Below are positions 25,680 to 33,434 of a stretch of 43,941 nucleotides of DNA, piece by piece. A model generated the notes under the pieces. That model made no database searches, was not told the origin of the DNA, and saw only the letters and a program-made list of their open reading frames with translations. Source of the stretch: an uncultured Lewinella sp. (GTDB taxonomy: Bacteria > Bacteroidota > Bacteroidia > Chitinophagales > Saprospiraceae). The first letter of the stretch is position 1, and every line of letters begins with the position of its first letter. Where the stretch lies: contig CALMYQ010000220.1 of the NCBI GenBank assembly GCA_937873655.1, forward strand, positions 1-43,941, written 5' to 3'. The position numbers and the translations under genes are program-made.

Positions 25680-27080
25680 ATGAGATATCAACTACCGGCA
25701 TGGATTTTCCTGGCTTGCCTGTTGTGGGCATGTCAGTCGCCCGTTGAGCCGGAAGCAACCTCGGCTGAAATGCCCGCACTGCACGTTTCCGGGAACCGGC
25801 GATTCCTGGTGCAGGACAACGAGAAGCCCTTTTTCTGGCTCGGCGACACGGGCTGGCTGCTGTTCTCCGTCCTGGACCGCGAGGAAGCGGACCGGTACCT
25901 GTCCAACCGGGCTGAACACGGCTTCAATGTCATCCAGGTTATGCTGATCCATGAGTTGTTCGATGACAATGCCTATGGGGATTCCGCCCTCGTCAACAGG
26001 GATGTCACCCGCCCCCTGACCACGCCGGGCAGCGATCCGGCAGACCCGGAAGCCTACGATTTTTGGGATCACGTCGATTATATCATCGACCTGGCGGCGG
26101 AGAAGTCGATGTACATGGCCATGGTGCCGGTATGGGGAAGCATTGTCAAAAAAGGCGGCGTAACCAGCGAACAGGCCGACGTATATTCCAAATGGCTGGC
26201 CGAACGGTACAAAGACCGCCCGAATATCATCTGGTTGAACGGCGGCGATATCCGCGGCTCCGATTCCACGGCCGTCTGGGAGGTCATCGGAGAGAATCTT
26301 CGAAAATACGACCCCAATCACCTCATTACCTTCCATCCTTTCGGAAGGTCCACGTCCGCCACCTGGTTTCACAACGCCCCCTGGCTGGATTTCAACATGG
26401 TCCAGACAGGCCACCGGCGCTACGACCAGGATGATTCCGAACAAGCCTACGGCCAGGACAACTGGAAGTACATCCGCGATGATTACAACCTGAACCCCGT
26501 CAAACCGACCGTCGACGGCGAGCCCGCGTACGAGAATATCCCGCAGGGGCTGCACGATTTCACGCAGCCGCTTTGGCTGGCGCCCGACATCAGGAGGTAC
26601 GGCTACTGGGCCGTTTTTGCCGGCAGTTTCGGATTCACCTACGGGCACAACGCGGTCATGCAAATGCACAACCCCCATTCCAAAGACCCCAATTTCGGCG
26701 TAAAGGAAAACTGGTGGGAGGCGCTGGACGCTCCGGGCGCCACCCAAATGAAATACCTCAAACAGCTGATGCTGAGCCGTTCCTTCCTGGACCGGGTTCC
26801 CGATCAGTCGTTGATCGCCGGAGATGCCGGGGAAAAATACGATTACGTCATTGCCACACGGGGCAGCGACTATGCCATGGCCTACACCTATAACGGCCGG
26901 AATTTCTCGATTAACATGGGCAAAATAAAGGGGAAACAAGTGAAAGCCGCCTGGTTTGATCCGCGCACCGGACGGACGGATGACATCGGTACCTACCCCA
27001 ATCAGGGTGTAGTTGAATTCGATCCGCCCGGAGAGGTGGAAGACGGCAATGACTGGGTGCTGGTCCTGGATTCGGTTTGA
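25680..27080 (+). CDS. GH140-type (DUF4038) apiosidase lipoprotein
   Basis: Expected to cleave the apiosyl linkage joining RG-II side chains A and B to the galacturonan backbone, as the GH140 enzyme BT1012 does. The 466-residue protein has a lipoprotein signal (FLACLLWACQS). The catalytic (beta/alpha)8 domain begins at RRFLVQDNEKPFFWLGDTGW, the hallmark of DUF4038. Candidate catalytic acids are Asp190 in WLNGGDIRG and Glu281 in TVDGEPAYENI. A C-terminal beta domain ends the protein (AAWFDPRTGRTDDIG). The start ATG is at 25680, 33 bases after the fusion gene. This is one of the strongest pointers to RG-II, since apiose is rare elsewhere in pectin. Confidence 0.85.
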   Translation: MRYQLPAWIFLACLLWACQSPVEPEATSAEMPALHVSGNRRFLVQDNEKPFFWLGDTGWLLFSVLDREEADRYLSNRAEHGFNVIQVMLIHELFDDNAYGDSALVNRDVTRPLTTPGSDPADPEAYDFWDHVDYIIDLAAEKSMYMAMVPVWGSIVKKGGVTSEQADVYSKWLAERYKDRPNIIWLNGGDIRGSDSTAVWEVIGENLRKYDPNHLITFHPFGRSTSATWFHNAPWLDFNMVQTGHRRYDQDDSEQAYGQDNWKYIRDDYNLNPVKPTVDGEPAYENIPQGLHDFTQPLWLAPDIRRYGYWAVFAGSFGFTYGHNAVMQMHNPHSKDPNFGVKENWWEALDAPGATQMKYLKQLMLSRSFLDRVPDQSLIAGDAGEKYDYVIATRGSDYAMAYTYNGRNFSINMGKIKGKQVKAAWFDPRTGRTDDIGTYPNQGVVEFDPPGEVEDGNDWVLVLDSV

Positions 27081-27114
27081 TTTCTTTGCGGATTTGCGAG
27101 AAAAAATTTAAATA

Positions 27115-28056
27115 TTGAAAATACGGTCCGTTTACATCGCTGCGCTCACGCTCCTCCTGGCGGCCTCCTGCAAGCCGGCCCGGAAGGTCTATATGTTCAG
27201 CACCTTCAGGGAGCCGGCCGACCAGGGATTGTACCTGGCGTACAGCTACGACGGACTGAACTGGGCGGACCTGGGCGGTCCCTGGCTCTCGCCCCAGGTG
27301 GGAAAGCAGAAGGTGATGCGGGACCCTTCCGTGGTGCGGTCGCCCGACGGAACCTTTCAGCTGGTGTGGACGTCTTCCTGGCGCGGGGACCCGGGCTTCG
27401 GGTACGCCCATTCAAAAGACCTCATTCACTGGTCGGCCCAAAAGCTGATTCCCGTCATGGCTTACGACACCTCCACGATCAATGTATGGGCGCCGGAATT
27501 GTTCTACGATCAATTCAGAAACGAGTATATCATCATCTGGGCTTCCACCATTCCCTATAAATTCGAAAAGGGCATCGAAGAGGAGAACAACAACCACCGG
27601 ATGTATTACACCGTCACCAGGGATTTTGAAACCTTCAGCGAGACAAAACTCTTTCTGGATCCCAAATTCAGCGTCATCGATGCCGTCATCGCCGAACGGG
27701 GCAAGGACGACTATGTGCTGGTGCTGAAAGACAATACCCGGCCCGAAAGGGACATAAAAGTAGCCTTTGGCCCTACACCCTTAGGTCCCTATGAGCACAT
27801 TTCCGCGCCCTTTACCGGCAAATTCACGGAGGGCCCTACCCTGCTCAAAAAGGATAATGCCTGGTATATTTTCTATGACGCCTACCAGCAAAAGAAATAC
27901 GGCGTCAGCAGAACAACGGATTTCATCCATTTTGAGGACGTCTCCTCCTCGGCGCATCTGCCCGAAGGACACAAACACGGAACCATTTTCGAAGCCGATA
28001 AACCCACCTTAAAACGCCTGATCAAGGAATCAAAAAAGAGAGAAAAAGATGATTGA
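27115..28056 (+). CDS. GH43-like five-bladed propeller lipoprotein
   Basis: A 313-residue exported protein probably acting on arabinofuranosyl, galactosyl or xylosyl linkages. Translation must begin at the TTG at 27115: it gives a perfect lipoprotein signal (MKIRSVYIAALTLLLAASCK), and no ATG is nearby. Propeller motifs are YSYDGLNWADLG, VMRDPSVVRSPDG, STINVWAPELFYDQ and EGPTLLKKDNAWYIFYD. Asp70 (RDPS) is the likely base and Glu239 (TEGPTL) the likely acid of the GH43 triad, with Asp in VIDAVIA as the modulator; Glu128 is conserved in WAPE. The last 8 bases overlap the next gene, so the two are probably translationally coupled. Family-level confidence is good; the specific activity is unknown. 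Confidence 0.8.
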   Translation: MKIRSVYIAALTLLLAASCKPARKVYMFSTFREPADQGLYLAYSYDGLNWADLGGPWLSPQVGKQKVMRDPSVVRSPDGTFQLVWTSSWRGDPGFGYAHSKDLIHWSAQKLIPVMAYDTSTINVWAPELFYDQFRNEYIIIWASTIPYKFEKGIEEENNNHRMYYTVTRDFETFSETKLFLDPKFSVIDAVIAERGKDDYVLVLKDNTRPERDIKVAFGPTPLGPYEHISAPFTGKFTEGPTLLKKDNAWYIFYDAYQQKKYGVSRTTDFIHFEDVSSSAHLPEGHKHGTIFEADKPTLKRLIKESKKREKDD

Positions 28057-31000
28057 CCGGTATGCTGCATGGCTGTTTTTATGCGGACTTCTTTCCGGCG
28101 CCGGCCTTCAGGGGCAGGACGGCGTTTTTTATACGGGCGATGTCAAAGTGAATGTTGATTACCACCACGGGCAATTACCCCCGGCCATGGGTGTGCACAA
28201 CATCCAGGTGATGCGGGCCGACCGCGAACACCCCGAAACCGCCGACGGCCTGGGCTGGACCTATAACCACGCCCCGATGCTGGCCTACTGGAACAACCGG
28301 TTTTACCTGGAATACCTCAATGACCCTGTCGGTGAGCATATCGCGCCGGGACGCTCCATGCTCGTGACCTCGCCGGATGGGTACAACTGGTCCGTGCCGG
28401 AGACCATTTTTCCGGAATATCCCATCCCGGACGGCACCTACAAGGAAGGCGCTGAAAATATCCGTGCAAAGAACCAGAAAGCCGTGATGCACCAGCGTAT
28501 GGGATTCTACCTTCCCAAATCCGGAGAGAAATTATTGTGCCTGGGGTATTACGGCATTTCCCTGAGCGAGGACGACAGCCCAAATGACGGCAAAGGGATC
28601 GGCCGGGTGGTGCGCGAAATTCACAGGGACGGTTCCTTCGGCCCCATTTTTTTCATCCGGTATAACGCCCGGTTCAACGAGCAAAATACCATTTATCCCT
28701 TTTATAAAAAAAGCAGGGACAAGGCATTCACAGCCGCCTGCGACGAACTCCTGGCCAACCCGCTGATCGTGCAGCAATGGGTGGAAGAAGCCGACCGGGA
28801 CGATCCCATCATCCCCCTGAAACAACAATACAAGGCATTTTGCTACTATCATCTGGACAACGGCGATGTGGTCGGCTTGTGGAAACACGCCCTCACAGCC
28901 GTCAGCAAGGACGAAGGCAAGACCTGGACCCAGCCCCACAGGGGCAAGAATTTCGTGAACAGCAACGCAAAAATCTGGGGACAGAAAACCAGCGACGGAA
29001 GGTTTGCTACCGTGTATAACCCTTCCGAATTCCGGTGGCCCCTGGCGATCTCGGTCAGCGAGGACGGCCTCAACTACAGGAACCTCCTGCTGGTGAACGG
29101 CGAGATCAGCACGATGCGTTACGGCGGCAATTTCAAATCCTACGGCCCGCAGTACGTAAGGGGCATATTGGAGGGCAACGGCACGCCCCCCGACGGCAAC
29201 CTTTGGGTGAGTTACAGCATGAACAAGGAGGATATCTGGATTTCCAGCATTGAAGTTCCTGTGGTATCGGAAGCCGTTGAGCACGTCAATGAGGTATTTT
29301 CCCAAATGCCGGCGGGCCGGGAGCTGGCCGGCTGGAACCTGTTCAGCCCGGTTTGGGCGCGTGTCCGGATAGAAGAGCAAAAGGGTGACCGCTATCTCGC
29401 GCTTCACGATAAAGATGCCTTCGACTACGCCGTTGCCGACCGGCTGTTCCCGCCCTCGCAAAATATCGCCGTGGAATTTGAGATCATGGCCGCCCAGAAC
29501 GACCACGGCATGTTGCAGGTTGAATTGCAGGACCGGCAAAATGACCCGGCTACCCGGCTGATCTGGGACAGCGATGGTTACCTGAAATACAAGGACGGTT
29601 ACCGGGTGAAGAATATCGGGCCCTACAACAAGGGCGAACGCTATAAGATCAGGTGGGAAGCCGACGTGGAGAATCGCTTTTGCCGCTTGTCCGTCAATGA
29701 CAAGCACGTAAAGGATTTTCTTTTTTTCAATCCGGTCCACAGTTTGCAACGCATCTTGTTCCGAACGGGCGAGGTGCGGCGGTTCCCCGATGCCGACACG
29801 CCGACCGACCAGGATTTTGATGTCGACCAATCCGGTGCGGACATTCCGGAGGCGGTTTACTACATCAAAAGCCTGAAGACCGTACCTATCGGCCAGACGG
29901 GATCGGTCCTGGAGGCAGGCGACTTTAAGCATTACGTGGATTATTTCAACCGGATGGAGGATGAAAATATCGTTCAGGCCATTCCCAATGACCAGTCCTG
30001 GGATTGGATGAAAGAAAATATACCGCTTTTCGATTGCCCGCAGGACAATTTCCGGGAGATGTACTACTACCGGTGGTGGACCCTCAGGAAGCACATTGAG
30101 GAAACGCCGGTCGGTAATGCCTTTACCGAGTTCCTGGTCGAGCGTTCCTATGCCGACAAATACAACCTGATCGCCTGCGCGGTCGGCCACCACACCTACG
30201 AATCCCGATGGCTCCGGGATCCCGGCTACCTGAAAAGCAACCTCAAGGTTTGGTACCGCGGCAACGAAGGCGGCCCGATGAGCAAGCTGCACAAGTTCAG
30301 CAACTGGAATGCGGACGCCGTTTACAATTATTACCTGCAATCCCTGGATACCAGTTTTGTGGTCGACCTCCTGCCCGACCTGGAAAAGGACTTCGAACAA
30401 TGGGAAAGCGAAAGGCAACTGAAAAGCGGGCTTTTCTGGCAGGAAGATGTAAAAGACGGGATGGAGGAGCAGATCTCGGGCGGCCGGAAGGTAAAAAACC
30501 GAAGACCCACCATCAACAGTTATATGTACGGCAATGCAAAGGCCATTTCCGAAATCGCCGGATTGGCCGGTGATTCCGCATTGGCCGAAACCTACGAACA
30601 AAAGGCAATTCAGTTAAAAGAACTGGTATTGGACAGCCTTTGGAACGATGAAAGCGCTTTTTTTGAAACGGTCAGGGAAGGCGGCAGCTTTGCCCAGGTG
30701 CGCGAGGCCATCGGCTACATCCCCTGGTATTTCAACCTGCCCGACCAGGCGCAAAGCACCGCCTGGACGCAGGTGCTCGATGAAGCGGGTTTCAAGGCGC
30801 CTTTCGGGTTGACCACCGCCGAACAGCGCCATCCGGAATTCAGGAGCCACGGATGCTGCAAGTGCGAATGGGACGGCGCGGTATGGCCTTTTTCCACCTC
30901 CCAGGTACTGACCGGGATGGCCAACCTGCTCAACCGTTACGACCAGGATATCATTCACAAGGAACAATACTTCGACCTGCTGGAAACCTACGTGGAATCC

Positions 31001-31369
31001 CAATATTATCGCGGCCGGCCCTATATCGGCGAGTACCTGGACGAATCGACCGGCTACTGGCTGAAAGGCGACCAGGAGCGCAGCAGGTATTACAATCACT
31101 CCACCTTCATCGACCTGATGATCACCGGCCTGATCGGGCTCCGCCCCAGGGCCGACAATACAGTGGAGGTTAACCCGCTGATCCCCGCCGGGCAATGGGA
31201 TTGGTTTTGCCTGGATAACGTACCCTACCACGGCAAGTCACTGACCGTCATCTGGGACAAGACCGGTCAAAAATACAGCCGGGGGCCGGGATTGACCATC
31301 CTGCAGAACGGACAGGTGATCGGCCATGCGGATGACCTGGAGAAAATAACCTGCCCGATAAAGAACTGA
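28049..31369 (+). CDS. Two-domain RG-II enzyme, GH143-like N-terminus (Dha hydrolase) and GH142-like C-terminus (beta-L-arabinofuranosidase)
   Basis: A 1106-residue exported protein built like BT1020 of Bacteroides thetaiotaomicron, whose N-terminal domain releases Dha and whose C-terminal domain removes beta-L-arabinofuranose from RG-II side chain D. After a signal peptide (ending near LQGQ), residues about 25-415 are a beta-propeller of sialidase-like type (SMLVTSPDGYNWSVPE, AVSKDEGKTWTQP, AISVSEDGLNYRNLL are Asp-box-like). Residues about 430-620 are a concanavalin-like beta-sandwich. Residues about 640-1085 are an (alpha/alpha)6 barrel with RWLRDPGYL, SNWNADAVYNYYL, CKCEWDGAVWPFSTSQVL (Glu940, Asp942 as acid candidates) and STFIDLMITGLIGLRP. 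The domain assignments rest on recalled family patterns; a related propeller activity cannot be excluded. Confidence 0.8.
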   Translation: MIDRYAAWLFLCGLLSGAGLQGQDGVFYTGDVKVNVDYHHGQLPPAMGVHNIQVMRADREHPETADGLGWTYNHAPMLAYWNNRFYLEYLNDPVGEHIAPGRSMLVTSPDGYNWSVPETIFPEYPIPDGTYKEGAENIRAKNQKAVMHQRMGFYLPKSGEKLLCLGYYGISLSEDDSPNDGKGIGRVVREIHRDGSFGPIFFIRYNARFNEQNTIYPFYKKSRDKAFTAACDELLANPLIVQQWVEEADRDDPIIPLKQQYKAFCYYHLDNGDVVGLWKHALTAVSKDEGKTWTQPHRGKNFVNSNAKIWGQKTSDGRFATVYNPSEFRWPLAISVSEDGLNYRNLLLVNGEISTMRYGGNFKSYGPQYVRGILEGNGTPPDGNLWVSYSMNKEDIWISSIEVPVVSEAVEHVNEVFSQMPAGRELAGWNLFSPVWARVRIEEQKGDRYLALHDKDAFDYAVADRLFPPSQNIAVEFEIMAAQNDHGMLQVELQDRQNDPATRLIWDSDGYLKYKDGYRVKNIGPYNKGERYKIRWEADVENRFCRLSVNDKHVKDFLFFNPVHSLQRILFRTGEVRRFPDADTPTDQDFDVDQSGADIPEAVYYIKSLKTVPIGQTGSVLEAGDFKHYVDYFNRMEDENIVQAIPNDQSWDWMKENIPLFDCPQDNFREMYYYRWWTLRKHIEETPVGNAFTEFLVERSYADKYNLIACAVGHHTYESRWLRDPGYLKSNLKVWYRGNEGGPMSKLHKFSNWNADAVYNYYLQSLDTSFVVDLLPDLEKDFEQWESERQLKSGLFWQEDVKDGMEEQISGGRKVKNRRPTINSYMYGNAKAISEIAGLAGDSALAETYEQKAIQLKELVLDSLWNDESAFFETVREGGSFAQVREAIGYIPWYFNLPDQAQSTAWTQVLDEAGFKAPFGLTTAEQRHPEFRSHGCCKCEWDGAVWPFSTSQVLTGMANLLNRYDQDIIHKEQYFDLLETYVESQYYRGRPYIGEYLDESTGYWLKGDQERSRYYNHSTFIDLMITGLIGLRPRADNTVEVNPLIPAGQWDWFCLDNVPYHGKSLTVIWDKTGQKYSRGPGLTILQNGQVIGHADDLEKITCPIKN

Positions 31370-31374
31370 CCGAT

Positions 31375-32478
31375 ATGAAAGGCATAAAATTGTTGATCAT
31401 CCTTGGCGTTGCCCAATGCTATCAATGCGCGGCGCCTTCCGCTGTCCGGAAGGCGGCTGTCCCCGATTTCAAAACCGGCATCGTCAGGGAGGAATTCATT
31501 TTTGAAAAAGCCCCCTACCCTTCCTGCCATGCGGCCACCATTGCGGAAACGCCTGAAGGCCTCGTTGCTGCCTGGTTCGGCGGCACCCGCGAACGGCATC
31601 CCGATGTGGGCATCTGGGTGTCCCAATACCGCGACGGGGCCTGGACGGAAGCCATAGAAGCTGCCGACGGCGTCCAGAATGACACCCTGCGCTATCCCAC
31701 CTGGAATCCCGTCCTTTTCCAAATCCCGGATGGAGAGCTGTTGCTTTTTTACAAAGTGGGCCCCAGCCCTTCCACCTGGTGGGGCATGCTCAAGCGCTCC
31801 GCCGATCACGGACACACCTGGAGCGAAGCCATAAAGCTGCCGGACGGTTTTATCGGGCCGGTCAAGAACAAGCCGGTTCTGCTGCCCAACGGCAACCTGA
31901 TCTGCCCTTCCAGCACCGAAGGCGACGGTTGGCGGGTGCATTTCGAGATCAGTCCCGACCTGGGCAAAACCTGGCGGAAAACGGACCCCATCAATGACCC
32001 CGGCGTATACGATATCATACAACCCAGCATATTGCAACACAAGGACGGCCGGCTGCAGATCCTGTGCAGGAGCCGCAACAGCGTGCTGGCCACAGCCTGG
32101 TCGGCGGATCAGGGCGAAACCTGGTCCCTGGTCCGGGATTCGGGGCTGCCGAACAACAACTCCGGCACCGACGCGGTAACCCTGGCCGACGGCCGGCACC
32201 TGGTGGCCTACAACCACGTAAAAACCCCCATCGGCGCCAAAAAAGGGCACCGCACCCCTTTGAACGTCGCCGTATCCACGGACGGCAAACACTGGGAGGC
32301 CGCCCTGATCATCGAAGATTCCGAGATCGGCCAGTACTCCTATCCTTCCGTCATCCAGACCGCCGACGGGATGGTGCACCTGGTGTACACCTGGCGGCGG
32401 GAAAGGATCAAACACGTGGTCATCGATCCGAAAAAACTGGTCACTGCCCCGATCGTTTATGAACAGTGGCCGGAGTAG
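31375..32478 (+). CDS. Sialidase-like (BNR repeat) exported protein
   Basis: A 367-residue exported propeller protein. The start at 31375 lies five bases after the previous stop. The signal sequence ends near YQCAAPS and could be a lipoprotein signal. Features are RYPTWNPVLFQIPDGELLLFY, Asp-box-like repeats SADHGHTWSEA, SPDLGKTWRKT, SADQGETWSLV and STDGKHWEAAL, and NNSGTDAVTLADGRHLVAYN. It belongs to the BNR_2 or exo-alpha-sialidase-like group, which in plant-glycan loci is unlikely to act on sialic acid. Given the neighbouring GH143-like domain, a ketosidic bond to a plant ulosonic acid such as Kdo in RG-II chain C is an attractive but unproven substrate. The usual sialidase Arg triad was not verified. 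Confidence 0.75.
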   Translation: MKGIKLLIILGVAQCYQCAAPSAVRKAAVPDFKTGIVREEFIFEKAPYPSCHAATIAETPEGLVAAWFGGTRERHPDVGIWVSQYRDGAWTEAIEAADGVQNDTLRYPTWNPVLFQIPDGELLLFYKVGPSPSTWWGMLKRSADHGHTWSEAIKLPDGFIGPVKNKPVLLPNGNLICPSSTEGDGWRVHFEISPDLGKTWRKTDPINDPGVYDIIQPSILQHKDGRLQILCRSRNSVLATAWSADQGETWSLVRDSGLPNNNSGTDAVTLADGRHLVAYNHVKTPIGAKKGHRTPLNVAVSTDGKHWEAALIIEDSEIGQYSYPSVIQTADGMVHLVYTWRRERIKHVVIDPKKLVTAPIVYEQWPE

Positions 32479-32550
32479 TATGACCACCACGCCTTTTGTG
32501 GTAAAAATCAAGAATGTGCTTTTGTTGCTAAAACCATATCAATTTTTCCA

Positions 32551-33423
32551 ATGAAATTCGGATACCTGCTTCTGCTTCCGCTTGTTTTACCCGGTTATCT
32601 CTCCAAACCCAGCCCGGCTCAAACCGAGGGCGGGTACAAGATCGCCGTCTGCGACTGGATGATCCTGAAAAGGCAGAAACCCGGCGCTTTTGACCGGACC
32701 AAAGAGATCGGCGCGGACGGGCTGGAACTGGATATGGGCGGCCTCGGCGACCGGCCGACCTTCGACAACCAATTGCTCAACCCGGTACACAGAAAGGAGT
32801 TCCTGGATGCCGCCGACCGGACCGGATTGGAAATTGCTTCCATCGCGATGTCCGGGTTTTATGCCCAGAATTTCGCTACGCGGGACGGCATCGAACGGAT
32901 CATGGACGATTGCATCAATACCATGAACCTGCTGGGCGTGAAAACGGCCTTCCTGCCGCTCGGCGTGCAGAATGACCTGACCAAGTACCCCGAACTGAGG
33001 CCCGCCATCGTGGAGCGCTTAAAACTATTCGGTCAAAAAGCGGAAGCGGCCGGCGTCATAATCGGCATCGAAACCGCGCTTTCGGCCGAAGAGGAGGTGA
33101 AATTGCTGGAAGAGATCGATTCGGATGCCGTTCAGATCTATTTCAATTTCCAGAACCCGCTGGAAGCCGGCAGGGACTTGTACGATGAGTTAAAGATCCT
33201 GGGCAAGGACCGGATCTGCCAGATACACGCTACCGATACGGACGGCGTATGGCTGGAGAAAAACACCCGCATCGATATGCCCCGGGTGAAAAAATTGCTG
33301 GATGAGATGGGGTGGAGCGGCTGGTTGGTCATCGAACGATCCCGGGATAAGGACAACGCCAGGGATGTGATCGGCAATTACGGCGCCAATACCCGTTTCC
33401 TGAAATCCGTTTTTCAAAAATAA
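32551..33423 (+). CDS. Exported sugar phosphate isomerase/epimerase-like TIM barrel
   Basis: A 290-residue protein of the xylose isomerase-like/AP-endonuclease-2 TIM-barrel superfamily with a signal peptide (MKFGYLLLLPLVLPGYLS, cleaved near PAQ). Typical strands are KIAVCDWMIL, GADGLELDMGG, LEIASIAMSG, VIIGIETALSAEEE, VQIYFNFQNPL and RICQIHATDTDGV. Metal-binding candidates are the Glu in IGIETAL and the His in QIHATD. Enzymes of this family are usually cytoplasmic, so export is notable; the substrate would be a periplasmic unphosphorylated sugar or ketose. It lies in the main run between the sialidase-like and GH141-like genes. The reaction cannot be inferred further. Confidence 0.8.
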   Translation: MKFGYLLLLPLVLPGYLSKPSPAQTEGGYKIAVCDWMILKRQKPGAFDRTKEIGADGLELDMGGLGDRPTFDNQLLNPVHRKEFLDAADRTGLEIASIAMSGFYAQNFATRDGIERIMDDCINTMNLLGVKTAFLPLGVQNDLTKYPELRPAIVERLKLFGQKAEAAGVIIGIETALSAEEEVKLLEEIDSDAVQIYFNFQNPLEAGRDLYDELKILGKDRICQIHATDTDGVWLEKNTRIDMPRVKKLLDEMGWSGWLVIERSRDKDNARDVIGNYGANTRFLKSVFQK

Positions 33424-33434
33424 GCTGATCCGAC

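Noticed and set aside
28532..30601. 689-codon minus-strand frame opposite the GH143/GH142-like gene
   Set aside because: Shadow frame with no recognisable domain; the plus-strand frame is continuous over 1106 codons with family motifs.
31375..32478. True sialidase acting on sialic acid
   Set aside because: No sialic-acid catabolic genes such as nagB or nanE are nearby, and the locus is clearly for plant pectin.
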